From Gaeumannomyces sp. JS-464 (taxonomy: Eukaryota; Ascomycota; Sordariomycetes; Magnaporthales; Magnaporthaceae), in NCBI GenBank assembly GCA_002197995.1, contig NGZR01000001.1:11923501-11987500 (forward strand): a stretch of 64,000 bases of DNA, in the 5' to 3' direction. Positions 11,901-24,919 of this stretch are shown piece by piece. Every line of letters starts with the position of its first letter. Positions within the stretch are counted from its first letter, which is position 1. The notes under the pieces are model-generated. The model did not search any database and was not told the DNA's origin. It worked only from the letters and a program-made list of their open reading frames with translations. Position numbers and translations under genes: made by a program.

Positions 11901-12701
11901 CATCTCGCGACGGCTCCCCAGCGTGCTCGCGCGCATGTGGCCGGAGCGCTTCGTCGACGCGGTTGACGCCACCGCCGGGGCCATGGCCTCGGTGAGCGAT
12001 GGGCAAGAGCAGGAACGTGAGTATCAAGGCTGTTACCTTGTCGGACTCGAGCAGCAGCAGCAGCAGAAGCAAGAGGGCGGTGACGCTCCGTCCAAAGAGG
12101 ACCAGCGAGCAGCGGCTGGCGCATTGCAGTCTCTACTGCAGCGGTTCGAGGAGCTGATCCGCGGGGACGCTAAATACTACGACTCCAACTGCATGTGGAT
12201 GAGCGCTTCCGTTGTGCGGAGGGATGACCTCGGCGACCTAGCCGTCGACGGTCGGTCGTGGGGCGAGTACACGGCTGGGGAGGACGAGGAGGATGAGGAA
12301 GAAGAGGAGGAAGTTGACCAGGGCGAAGAGGATTCGCTCGACGACGAGCTGGCCGGGCTCTCCCTTTCGAAAAAGGAGAGGAAGAAGAAGAAGGGACGAA
12401 AGGTCAAGGACGCAGCGTCGAGCCCAGCCCCCGGCCGGGAGGCGGTGGCAAGTTCCGGGCTGCTGCAGACGTCATCAGCCGGCTGCGCTGGGACCCGTCG
12501 CTGGACAGCAGCGACTACATTGTTGGTTATGAGGATCGGTTCAAGGGCGCCATGGAGAGGGCGCTTGACGCGTGGAAATCGGAGCAGACGGACGAGGAGT
12601 TTATTCCGCAGCACCGCATTCTCTACTTCAAGAGGAAGAGCGACGGTGTCATCGTCTGGGAGCGGCGAACGCGCAAGGACGAATTGTTTGGTAGTGGGTA
12701 A
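8923..12701 (+). CDS. Four-domain RNA repair/processing enzyme: 2H phosphoesterase, EEP nuclease, poly(A)-polymerase-type NTase, MJ1316 (frameshifts)
   Basis: A protein of about 1,259 residues. (1) 2H/2'-5' RNA ligase-like domain, residues about 15-150: first His motif PPHLNLVYPF, second RLHMTV. (2) Endonuclease/exonuclease/phosphatase domain, about 260-590, with all catalytic signatures: SYNVLAEF (Asn), LVLQEV (Glu), GDFNMTTS (Asp/Asn), GSDHWGI (Asp-His). (3) Nucleotidyltransferase plus PAP central domain, about 660-1,000: GSYGLGVWTPSSDIDVMCIG with the DxD pair, third Asp in GAKMDLQY, then IYSVRFGYLGGIQISVLLAR. (4) A poly-Gln and Glu-rich linker and an MJ1316/DUF504 domain (SSDYIVGYEDRFKG, then RILYFKR). 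Three indels break the frame: a C run near 8945, an A run at 11346-11350 and near 12445. Correcting them gives a length divisible by three. A weak donor-like GTAAGG overlaps the stop, so a further exon is possible. Confidence 0.85.
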
Positions 12702-13182
12702 GGTTTTGATTTTTCTTCGTTCGTCTTCTTCCTTTTTTTTTTTTTTTTTTTTTTGGCTGTACTTAGCGCTGTTACTCTATACAAGCTGGCGTACAGCCAG
12801 ACGTTCTCAAGGCGCTGGACCATGTGTCGGCTTCGTCCGAATTAGTACCCCTGAATTTGCAATGATGGTTGTATGAGCCAGCAGCTTCTCGAATAAATCA
12901 ACCGGAAGTCGGGACCGGTAAACAGCTGATGATATTCCGGTAGCCAGTTCATAAGATTACATCGACCCTAATTATTATTTATTGCTGGGACAGAAAAGAT
13001 CTCTGGTATACAAGCCAAACTTAAAGTCATTTGAAATTCCTCGCCATCACCGAAACGCCATGATTTAGCCAGTCAAATCAAACATCAGTCAGTGATAACG
13101 AGGCAGATCGGCGAGATCAGGATATCCATGATTTCATCAGAGTGCATAAGGAAGCTCCTTGATTTCTATTTGTTGCGAGTAC
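12702..13182. other. Convergent 3' intergenic region
   Basis: Lies between the ends of the RNA-repair gene and bub3. It contains a T22 tract at 12733-12754 just after the stop of the first gene. The sequence is AT-richer than the flanking coding regions, and no gene is visible. Confidence 0.5.
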
Positions 13183-14402
13183 TCATTTAGACTTCTTGGG
13201 CTTTGGTTTGACATCCTTCTCGGCCAGCTCTCGTATCATGACGTGAGACTGGCCCTTGCCGGTGTAGTTCTCCATGCCGTCTTCAAAACCAGGGCAGGTG
13301 CCGATGGCGAGGAACTTGCCGTCGGCGGAGAACGCCATGGCGCGGGCGGCCAGCTGTTCTGGCATGGGGAAGATCTTCATGCGCCGCTTGGCCTCGGAGT
13401 CCCAGAGGGCGACCTGACCGTCGCCTCCGCCCGAGACGAAGGTGAGGTACTCGGGGTGAAAGGCAAGCGAGTCAACTGGGTAGATGAGCTCCGTGTCGGG
13501 GTCCTTCGGGTCTGGGGCGCGGTGGCACTTGAAGGCGTACTTGCGGGCCTGGGCCTCGGGTGAGTCCTCGAAGAACTCGACAGCCACGCGGCCCTCTGTG
13601 CTGCTGGTGGCGTAGCCAGCGTCGTTGGGCATGCAGGCGATTGCGCGGGTCATGAACTTGAGCGACGACTCGCGCTGCTGCCATGGTTGGAGCCCGCTTT
13701 CAGTGCCGCTGGCGCCAGACTTGAGCAGCGCGGCGATGGCGGGCAAATCGAAGATTTGGACCATGCGGTTGTGCATCCCAACCACGAGTTTAGTCTTGCT
13801 AGCAGCCATGGCATGTACCTTAACCGGCAGCTGTACCACGATGGGCTCACTGGATAGGTCGTTCGCATTGTATAAGCGAAGAGTACAGTCCCATGATCCT
13901 GATGCGAGTATTGCTGACATTCCCTCTTGGATATTAGCTAGGCTTTATCATGTGGCAGTGGACGTGGGCGCTGTGGCGGAAGGTGGCAGAACCAGGCTCA
14001 CTTACAGTGCTCTGGACATATGTGATGCACCGGGCTGGCTTCTCATGCCTTCCAACGACTGTGACGTCCCCACTCTCGAGATCGATTCTTGAGGCAAGGA
14101 AATTAGCGATGCGTCCACATACCAACACCAGCGTCGGGGGCAAACGCCTCGCCTACCTCTTGATGGCGCAGTCTGCCCCGGAACAGAAGCCCTCGCTGTC
14201 GTCACGACCAAAGGTAACGTCCAGAACCGGGCTCTCCTGCGGGTACCGCCTCAGCAGGGAGGCACGCGCCTCATCCGCCTCGCCCCGGATCTCGTAAAAG
14301 ATAGACACTTCCGTCCATGCACGAGACCAGAAGGCGGCGTGACTCGGGCGCAAATTTGATCGAGGTTGGGCAATCGCCCGGTGGTGGTTGCGCCTCGAAC
14401 AT
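13183..14402 (-). CDS. bub3: Spindle checkpoint WD40 protein Bub3
   Basis: A seven-bladed WD40 protein. Bub3 binds Bub1 and Mad3/BubR1 at kinetochores and is required for the spindle assembly checkpoint. Diagnostic stretches are GMSAILASGSWDCTLRLYN and the Bub3/Rae1 signature GYATSSTEGRVAVEFFEDS, followed by YPVDSLAFHP, FVSGGGDGQVALWD and the FSADGKFLAIG blade. Exons are 14402-14157, 14087-14006 and 13923-13183. The introns have GTAGGC and GTAAGT donors. In exon 1 a run of four A at about 14296-14299 (plus strand) has one base too many. Removing it joins the start segment MFEAQPPPGDCPTSIKFAP to YEIRGEADEARASLLRRYP and gives 355 residues, the usual Bub3 length. It is divergent from gpn2. Confidence 0.9.
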
Positions 14403-14909
14403 ATTGCCTGGTCCGGGGCGGTATGTTTTCGTGGTCTTTCTTCTGCTTCTTCCGTGGAAACGCGTACTGGGAGGCTACTGGGTGTATAGTCCACGCTTTT
14501 TATTTCGCTGGCAAAAGCCGCCCGCGTATTACTTCAACTTGTCGCTGTGGCTGGAGTCCTATCAATGTGCTTTCTTGGGCCAGCCTCCTGGAGCTCGCCA
14601 AATGGCGTTGCAGGAATTGAATGTCACATGGCGATAAGATTGTCATGGTGGATTTTGATGGTTGCCACAGCGATGGGCTCGGTGGGGTGCTCCGCATTTC
14701 ATCCGCTGACCCTTCAGCACCCATGTCCGCGCGTGGAAGCTTGGATCATTAGGAGGGGCAGGTCGCGACGTAGCTTGCAGAACTTGATGGAAATATCGAC
14801 GATATCTCGAAACTTCCCTTCATCTGCGCTCCACACATCGCACGCCAGCTACCTTGGGTCGAGACGACATAACATCGTCTACCACCCACACCGGATTTTA
14901 AGATCGAAG
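14403..14909. promoter_or_regulatory. Bidirectional promoter region bub3 / gpn2
   Basis: This 507-bp gap separates the two divergent start codons. No TATA box or defined operator can be assigned with confidence. Confidence 0.4.
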
Positions 14910-16127
14910 ATGCCGTTTGCGCAGCTCGTTGTTGGGGCGCCAGGTTCAGGCAAAAGCACATACTGCTATGGAAGTAAGTTTCCAGACGCGGTGGTGCATA
15001 GCTCCGCAAGAAGTCACTCCCCATATCAATTGAGACTGACTCCTTGGGTTGCCAAAAACCGTAGTGCATCAGTTTATGGGCGCCATCGGCCGCATGAGCT
15101 CTGTCGTCAACCTGGACCCAGCCAACGATCGCACGAATTACCCATGCGCCCTAGACATTCGGAACCTGGTCACCCTCGAGGAGATCATGGCCGACGACAG
15201 GCTCGGACCCAACGGCGGTATTCTCTACGCCCTCGAGGAGCTCGAGCACAATATGGAGTGGCTAGAGGAAGGTCTCAAGGAGCTCAGGGAGGACTATATC
15301 ATTTTTGACTGTCCAGGCCAGGTTGAACTGTACACGCACCACAACTCGTTGCGCAACATCTTCTTCAGGCTACAGAAGATCGGATATCGGGTACGATGGC
15401 TTTCCCCTTGCCCCCTCAAGGACAATGAAAGAGCTGACCGACTGGCGACAAACGCGCGCTCAACAACTAGCTCGTCGTGGTGCACCTTTCGGATAGCATC
15501 TGCCTGACCCAGCCATCGCTCTACATCTCGAATCTTCTCCTTGCCCTGCGCGCCATGCTACAGATGGACCTCGCTCACGTCAACGTCCTGAGCAAAATCG
15601 ACAAGGTCGCGTCTTACGAGCGCCTCCCATTTAATCTCGAATTCTACACAGAGGTCCAGGACCTCACGTATCTGCTACCAGAACTCGAGGCTGAGAACCC
15701 GTCACTCAGAAGTGAGAAGTTTGCTAGGCTCAACCGGGCTGTCGCGAACCTGATCCAGGATTTTGGCCTGGTCGGCTTCGAGGTGCTGGCCGTAGAGAAC
15801 AAGAAAAGCATGATGCATCTGCTCCGTGTGCTCGACCGCGCGAGTGGTTACGTGTTCGGTGGTGCCGAGGGTGCCAACGACACGGTCTGGCAGGTTGCGA
15901 TGCGCAACGAGACCTCCCTGATGGGCGTCCAGGACATCCAGGAGCGCTGGGTCGACAACAAGGAGGCGTACGACGAGATGGAGCAGCGCGAGTGGGAGGA
16001 GCAGGTCAGGGCGCGGGCCGAAGCAGCTGACGCTGCCCAAGCTGCCGACGAGGACGGTGACGCTATCATGGATGTCCCCCGGGGCATACCAAACAGTGGC
16101 ATCACGGTGACGCGCACCAAGAAGTGA
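14910..16127 (+). CDS. gpn2: GPN-loop GTPase Gpn2
   Basis: A small GTPase of the GPN family, needed with Gpn1 and Gpn3 for assembly and nuclear import of RNA polymerases. Visible motifs are P-loop GAPGSGKST (residues about 9-17), the GPN loop LGPNGGILYALE, G3 FDCPGQVE and G4 LSKIDKV. The segment VVHLSDSICLTQPSLYIS is typical of Gpn2 and separates it from Gpn1/3. Exons are 14910-14973, 15065-15390 and 15471-16127. They splice cleanly (GTAAGT...TAG and GTACGA...TAG) to 348 residues with no frameshift. The C-terminus is acidic and ends RTKK. It faces pop5 tail to tail. Confidence 0.94.
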
Positions 16128-16239
16128 GTGAGCACACGCCTGCCCTTGGCGAGGCCGAGACTTCGCGGATCCCAAACACAGTCCCTCGTGGCATGCCCCG
16201 CGCCGATCGATACAGGTTAGGTAGGTTCCTGGATCGTCC

Positions 16240-16923
16240 TCAATCGTCCTCGTCGAGGCCGGCGGGTTCGGGTTCGTCGTCTTCTTGGGCGCCCATAAGG
16301 ACACCTCGCATCTGATCTTCGGCCGAATTGCCACCGAACAGGGTGTCTAGGACGTCCGACTCGGACCCGGCCATCTGCTTCTCGACAGCGAGCAGAAGGG
16401 CCTTGTGGCGGCGGATGGCAGCGATCTCGACTTTACGCATAGTCCCGCCGACGTGAACAACGCGGAATGTGCACGGCAGCCCATTCTTGATAGGCACGCG
16501 ATCCATGAAGGTGAGGGCAGCCCAGACGAGGCGGTAATGTTCGCGGTGGACTCTGAGGATGAGGTGGACGTGGCATTGGACAGGTATTTGACTGTTTCGA
16601 GGAGGATCGCCGAGGCGGCACCAAGACTGTTAGTTAGCCAGCCTGGGCGACGGAGCATCGTGGGTAATGATCCCAGGTAGGTGATAGAGGTCTAGATCTA
16701 ATGGAAACCCACGCTGAAGCCCACGTTCAATCAGTCCAGAGCCGTAGTCTCCAAAGAGGGAATTGACCTGGGCCCTGACCGCCCTCAAGATGGCTTGGGG
16801 GGTCAGGTCGTTGGTCGTCGGACGATGCAGGACGGCCAGATCAGGCTCGCCTGGCTTGGAGTCCTTGAGCGCGTCTGGGTACAGGAGGTTGACAAGAAGA
16901 TATCTCTCTTTTATGCGCACCAT
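16240..16923 (-). CDS. pop5: RNase P/MRP protein subunit Pop5 (frameshift)
   Basis: Protein shared by RNase P (tRNA 5' processing) and RNase MRP (rRNA processing). It starts MVRIKERYLLVNLLYPD, the canonical Pop5 N-terminus, followed by VNSLFGDYGSGLIERGL, VKYLSNATST, FMDRVPIKNGLPCTFRVVHV and GTMRKVEIAAIRRHK. The acidic tail ends GLDEDD. An intron at 16592-16712 interrupts the frame after ERGLQ. One base is missing near 16562. Restoring it reads from NATST into the expected FILRV-type strand and gives 187 residues. It is convergent with gpn2 and divergent from cnxE. Confidence 0.9.
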
Positions 16924-17390
16924 GGTGGGCGGTTCGTTCGGGTTTCTGGCGACTTGGACTTGACTGCATTCCCTCGGATTGGGGAAATTTCAATCTACTT
17001 TATGACGCGACGCGGAGCTCAAAAAATATTTGAGCCGCCCTGTCGTGCCTGTCTGGGTTGTCTCCAATTCTATTTGTACCTCCCCCACTGTGGGGCAAGA
17101 GCAGTTGGACCCCGCATTTCATCATCGCCTTCTCCTGCACTGACATATGACGGCTGAGTGAGGATGATGCGTGAGCAAAGATATGAGACAACTGGAGGGT
17201 GAACGTGCTTAAGGCTGTGGTCTAGGTTGCCTCGCATGCGTTCGTCTGGGTAGGTCAAGACCTAAAGTTTCGCAGAGGGACAGTTCTTATAGATTGCCTG
17301 GCAACCGGGCTCCCAAAGGCTCCCTTGGATTTCACTTTGGCAAAGACGCCAGCCGATATTATAACATTCCCTGCTACCACACAGCCATCC
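16924..17390. promoter_or_regulatory. Divergent promoter region pop5 / cnxE
   Basis: This gap of 467 bp between divergent start codons must hold both promoters. I cannot assign a NirA or GATA-factor site with confidence. Confidence 0.35.
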
Positions 17391-19552
17391 ATGATGGCAA
17401 ATCCACCGCCACTAAAAGCGGCGATTCTGATCGTCTCGACGACGGCTGCCCAGGACCCGTCGACGGACGCGGCAGACGCCACCCTACGAGGCGTTTTCGA
17501 GCAGGATGGTGCTGGGCAGTGGGATGTCGTCGAGTCCAGGATCGTGACCGACTCGGTATCGGATATCCAGCGCAACATTATGCAGTGGGCTGATGCCGCA
17601 GACTCGCCCAACCTCATCCTGACCACGGGGGGAACCGGGTTTGCCTTCCACGACCACACTCCAGAGGCCGTCTCAGCCCTGCTGCACAAGCAAGCCCCTG
17701 GGCTGGTGCACGGGATGCTTGCCGCCTCCTTACAGGTAACGCCGTGTAAGTGCATGCTTGTTGATCTTGCCGTCATCGCCTTGAGTGCGAATATACCACA
17801 TCTATATATTATGCCCGAATACAAGCTGACACGCTACCCCCTGAGGCCGGCTGAAGTTGCCATGATGTCGAGGCCTGTGGCTGGTGTGCGTAACAAGACC
17901 ATCATCATAACGCTCCCTGGTTCCCCAAAGGGGGCAAAAGAGAACCTCCAGGCCGTGTTAAAACTGTTGCCCCATGCCTGCACTCAAGCCTCAGGTGCCA
18001 ACTCGCGAGCTCTCCACGCAGGAGGTGTCAAGAAGCTGGAAGAGGAGGCTGGTGTAGCTAGCACGGCTGCTTCTTCAAACGCCTTGCGAGGCCAACACCA
18101 CTCTCATGGCCATTCGCATGGACACTCCCACGGTTGCGGTCGCGATCCGGCCACGGCCACGGCGGCCTCGTGAGGCACACCTCGCCGGGGTCGTCCGAAG
18201 CTGTGTCTAATGACCCTAGCCTAGGACCAACCCGCCGCCACCGCGAGTCTCCCTACCCCATGCTGTCTGTCGACGACGCGCTCGCCTTGATCCAGCAGCA
18301 CACGCCCTCACCCACTGTCGAGACGGCCAAGGTCGACAAGGACTTGGTGGGCGCTGTGCTGGCCGAGGACGTCCGGGCCCTCGAGGACGTGCCTGCCTTC
18401 CGGGCGAGCATCGTCGACGGATACGCCGTTGTGGTCCCCAAGTGCGGCGACATGCGCGGCGTCTTCCCCGTCGTGTCCGTCTCCCACGCCGCCCCTGGAG
18501 AGGTGCCACCCCTTCAAGAAGGCGAGGTCGCACGCATCACCACAGGCGCACCCTTGCCGCCCGGCGCGACCTCGGTCATCATGGTCGAGGACACGGTGCT
18601 CAAGACGCAAACGGATGACGGGCTGGAGGAAAAGGAGGTGGGGATCCTGGCACAGGGTGTGAAGGAGGGCGAGAACATCAGGGAGGTGGGCAGCGACATC
18701 AGCAAGGGCACCGTCATTCTGGCTGCGGGAGAGCAAATCTCGGCGGTGGGAGGCGAGCTAGGGTCGCTCGCGGCCGTCGGCGCCGGCGAGATAAAAGTGT
18801 ACCGGCGGCCCACTGTTGCTGTGCTCTCGACCGGCGATGAGATCGTCGAGCACGACCGCCCCGGGGAGCTGCGCCTGGGCGAGGTGCGCGACACGAACCG
18901 GCTGACCCTATCTCGGCCGCGCGGCAGTGCGGCTACGAGGTCGTCGACTTGGGCATCGTGTCCGACAAGCAGGGTGCGCTCGAGGAGAAGCTCAGACTCG
19001 CCCTGAGCCGCGCCAACCTCGTCATCACCACGGGCGGCGTATCCATGGGAGAGCTGGACTTACTCAAGCCCACCATCGAGCGGTCCCTGGGCGGCACCAT
19101 CCACTTTGGCCGTGTGTCCATGAAGCCGGGGAAACCGACGACATTTGCCACCGTGCCCGTCAAGGACGAATCCCTGGGCGTCCGCATTCCCCGCGTCATC
19201 TTCTCGCTACCGGGGAATCCGGCCTCCGCCCTCGTCACTTTCCATCTTTTCGTCCTGCCGTGTTTGCACCGCCTGTCAGGAGTCCAGCCGGCCGGCCTGC
19301 CCAAGGTCGTCGTGACGCTCTCTCACGAGCTCCCTCTAGACAAGACCCGCCCAGAGTACCACCGTGCCCTCGTCACCGTCGGCAGGGGACGGGTGTCTCC
19401 TTGCCAGCAGTACTGGGGGCCAGAGGAGCTCCAAGGTTGGGAGCCTGAGAGGCGCAAATGGCCTTGTCTGCTTGCCAAAGGGTTCGGAGCCGCTGCAGAA
19501 GGGTGTCAAAGTTGAAGCCCTGTTGATGGGTCCCGTCCGTACTGAGCTCTGA
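17391..19552 (+). CDS. cnxE: Molybdenum cofactor synthesis protein CnxE (gephyrin-like MogA-MoeA fusion, frameshifts)
   Basis: Carries out the last steps of molybdenum cofactor synthesis: adenylylation of molybdopterin (MogA-like G domain) and molybdate insertion (MoeA-like E domain). It is needed for nitrate reductase. The G domain runs from about residue 8 with ILIVSTTAAQDPSTDAA, ILTTGGTGFAFHDHTPEAV and ITLPGSPKGAKENL. The E domain has DGYAVVV, TTGGVSMGE, SMKPGKPTTF and LPGNPASALVTFHLF. The linker carries HHSHGHSHGHSHG. An intron (17746-17856, 111 nt, in frame and stop-free) must be removed to give QVTPFAMMSRPVAGV. Three indels break the frame: near 18155 (in the linker), 18912 and 19395. 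The true C-terminus, from LASSTGGQRSSKVGSLRGA, ends at 19552. About 683 residues. A. nidulans cnxE and N. crassa nit-9 are the expected counterparts. Confidence 0.9.
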
Positions 19553-20278
19553 GCTGTCTGTTTTCGGGGCTGGGCTTGCGTGGAAGTCCTGAGGCTGCGT
19601 AGCTACCTGAGCTGCTGCTTCGGATTGTGTGTTTTGCGAGGAGAGATGTGTTAGTAGCATTCATAATTGCCCTCTGTACATGGTTACAGCCACCAAAACA
19701 TGCCAAGTAGTTTGCTTTTTGCTCCTTCGGGTTTCCACCAACGTCCATCGCCCATGTGAACCTCAGCGTTTGCTCATATTAACCCCTGACTCCGTTTGCC
19801 CCTCGAATACCATTTGCGATTCTTTTTGACGGCCGGTCAGCAACACAAGGAGCCGGGCCTCTGCTGACAACGATTAATTGTTTTCATCTCGCCTTTTCAC
19901 TAATTAGGACTTTAGCATAGCAGCCCACAGGCGCGGCGATCCTCCTCCCAAAGTAATAATATCCACGCTCCCCCGTGCAGCTCCATGACATTGCGTAAAC
20001 TGGCGGCCTATTAGATATCAATATCTGGGTGCTTCCGCTTAGAGGCTCCCCGGTCTCCATGGTGTTATTTTCTTTGCTTTTTTCTTTGACATCCACTGCC
20101 AAGTGGTGACAGAACGAGTTGGTATTGGTGAAAGAGGCCACGAGATCGTTTGTAGTCGCACCGGAGGAGAAGCGGGTCCCAGTGGCCCATGAATCGCTCC
20201 TGTCGATGACCCGAGGGCCTATCGAAGCCTTGGTGTCGTCAGTATAAAGAAAGAGTTGTTGGAGCTTCAGCTCCGGCC
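19553..20278. other. Convergent 3' intergenic region cnxE / areB
   Basis: 726 bp between two stop codons. A short minus frame at 19884-20282 overlaps the areB stop and has no family motif, so I regard it as 3'UTR. No RNA gene or repeat is visible. Confidence 0.5.
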
Positions 20279-22783
20279 TCAAGCGGCTGCTGGAGGGGTA
20301 AGCTCTTCTGCCTTTGGGGGTGACTCGTCGACTCGGGGCCGCTTTGCGGCCCGGCCGTCTTCTCGGAAATCAATGGTTTCACTGGCCGTCCTCATCTCCA
20401 CCTCCAAGTCTTCGAGGCGCCGCTTCAACATATTCTCTCTTCGGTGGCTCTCGTCCAGATCGCTCCGCAACTGGGTGTTGGTTTGCGTTGCCGATTCGAG
20501 TTCGACTCGTAGCTGGGCATTGGCCTGTGTGGCGGCCTCAAGCTCAGATCGAAGCTGTGCCTCGGCCTGAGCGGCACCTTCTTGAGGCGGCTCTTGGGGT
20601 TGCGCACCGTATTGGTCAAATTGCGAGAGACGGCGCTCGAGAAAGTCGTTGATTACCTCGAGCTCCGAGACGCGTGTCTTGTAGCTCGATATCGCCGCAA
20701 GCAGTTGCTCTGGGGTTTGCGGAAGGTGATCGCCGTTGAGGAGAGCGGCGGCCTGCCCGTCAATACCGAATCCGGGCAGAGCATTTGCAGGGTATTGCCC
20801 GTCGTCAAAGCCTAATGATATATTAGATACAGGTAACGCATAACGCAGGTGTGAAAGGCTCGCACCTTCAACATGTCCATTGGCGGATTTTTGTGCTGCT
20901 CTCCGGGCACCAAGCGCTGCGCCAGCAATGCTGGCTTGTGTCTGAGCGTCAAGAGTACCGTTTGCTGCCGCAGCCGCCTGCATTTGCTGTTGCTGTGGGA
21001 TATGTTAGCACGAGGGAAACCACCAGAGATAAAATAGTCATGAAGCCCCCAACATACCTTCTTTTTCAGAGCTAGATCAGGCCGTATCGATTTTACACGG
21101 TTGCGGCTCTTGATGACGTCCGTCTTCAGGGAAATTGGCCGGGGCCGGCCGTGCAGCTTGAGAAACAAGCCACAGGCATTGCAGAGAACTGCACCCGTCT
21201 CATCACGCCGCCACAATGGGGTCGTAGAAGTGCTACAGTTTTGGCATACGGGCTGTCGAGACTCTCTATCGTTAGCCATTGTCGGCACATACAGGTCTGA
21301 ATAACACGGTGCCTAACGAGCGATAGAGGGCGGAATCAAAAGAAAAGACCGAAGGATGGGCGTCCATGATGGGCCCAGTGGGAAGCTGGCAGACTCAGGT
21401 GAGAAGGACAAACAAGCGATGAGGAGATAAGATAAAGAAAAGACGTGACTTGTTGATAAGAAGACTCGGGAGATGCAGCCGGGGCAGTTCCCCGCTCCCC
21501 GGCTCAGACCGGGCGGGTTGAGGCGGGGTTCAAGGGTGTATAGCCTATCTCAACTGAGTTCCTTCCCCTGACTGCGAAGCCAGGAACAGGGGTTTCAACC
21601 GTTTGGTGGCCATACAGATCGCCACGGGGAGTAACGCCCGGAAAGCCAGCCCCGAGAATGGATGTAGCTGAGACCAACTAGGTACTCAGAACTGGCCATG
21701 GAGACGCAGGTAGATCGAAGAGAGGGACATGGATGAGATAGAAAGGGCGTCTTGGTGGAGCGATCCACCTCGTACCCATGCAGCCGGGGATTTGTCAGGG
21801 GCGCTTATCAGCTGGGCCGGCACTGATAAGATGGACCAACATGCCAGCCAGCGACTGGAGGGCTGAGCTCGGAGGAAAAGGCAAAAGACTGTAGTTTCCG
21901 CGCAACGACAGAGACATAGCAGAAGGATAGCCGGAAAGGGACGCGCAGATGATAAACGCCCGGGAACATGGAGGCTCACTCACCAGGTTACCCGCAGGCG
22001 CCGAGGCAGGTGAGGATGCTGCGAAAGTGGTCTGCGGAGGAATTGCAGCGGCAGGAACAGGCTGTGCCGGGGCTGAAGGCTGGGCCGGAGCCGGGGCCGA
22101 ATCTTCAGCCTGAGCCTGACCCAGTGCCGATGCCGGAGCTGGAGCCAGAGAAGGTGTCGGAACTGGGCCTCGGCCTGGCCTGGGACCTGAGCTGGCATAT
22201 TCGCTATCTGAACTGGCAATGGTTCAGGGATGGCATGCGACTCGGGCATCGAAACGGGTATCTCGGCGCTGTGTGAATGAAGCTCGTCTTCTGGAGCTTG
22301 CGCGTGCAGTTCAGCGGCAGGAGCTGGTATAGGAGGCGGTGCAGGTGAAGATTCCATGGTGGGTGTCGCCGATGCCGAGCCGGTTGGGGCAGCTGATTCC
22401 CTGACACTGTCATAGGTCAGTTATTTGACATACACTCTTGACATAAGTCCAGCTGGTGTGATCGTGTTTCATAGGGCAGCTGAGTTTAGAGCGTCCCCAT
22501 GTGTGTGCAGCTGAACAACATCTTATGCCTGGTCCATTTGCGGCGTACCGCGACGATATGCCTGCGGCCTCGAGCAACATGATGACCAGCCGGGAATGGG
22601 GACGTAGCCCGACTCGAATCTGGAGACTTACCTTATGTGGGGAGAATCGAGCACAGGGTCGGTGGCCGCTAACGTTGCCAGCTCAGTGAGGTGAGCGGCA
22701 TCGGGGTGTGTCGGGACAGAGTCTGATCTTGCCATCGGTTCCAGCGCAGCCGAAACTGACGCAAGCTGTTCACTGTCGTCCAT
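20279..22783 (-). CDS. areB: GATA transcription factor AreB/ASD-4 type with leucine zipper (five exons, one frameshift)
   Basis: Nitrogen-related GATA factor, generally an antagonist of AreA; the N. crassa counterpart ASD-4 affects sexual development. The zinc finger CQNC-X17-CNAC is followed by the basic [20 protein letters not shown]-terminal coiled coil ([20 protein letters not shown], then repeated [11 protein letters not shown] units) and a nuclear-localisation-like AAKRPRVD complete it. My five-exon model is 22783-22632, 22406-21984, 21312-21058, 20992-20866 and 20811-20279. It adds a Pro/Ala-rich N-terminal region (start [19 protein letters not shown]) and needs one inserted base near 22160. 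The total is then 1,491 nt, exactly 497 codons. Exon 2 to exon 3 requires a 671-nt intron, the least certain part. An ATG at 21279, just before the finger, could start a short isoform. Finger and zipper are certain; the N-terminus is inference. Confidence 0.82.

Positions 22784-24919
<2,136 letters not shown>

Noticed and set aside
21980..22357. Independent short Pro-rich protein on the minus strand
   Set aside because: The segment fits as exon 2 of areB: phases match on both sides and the downstream half continues in another frame after a one-base indel.
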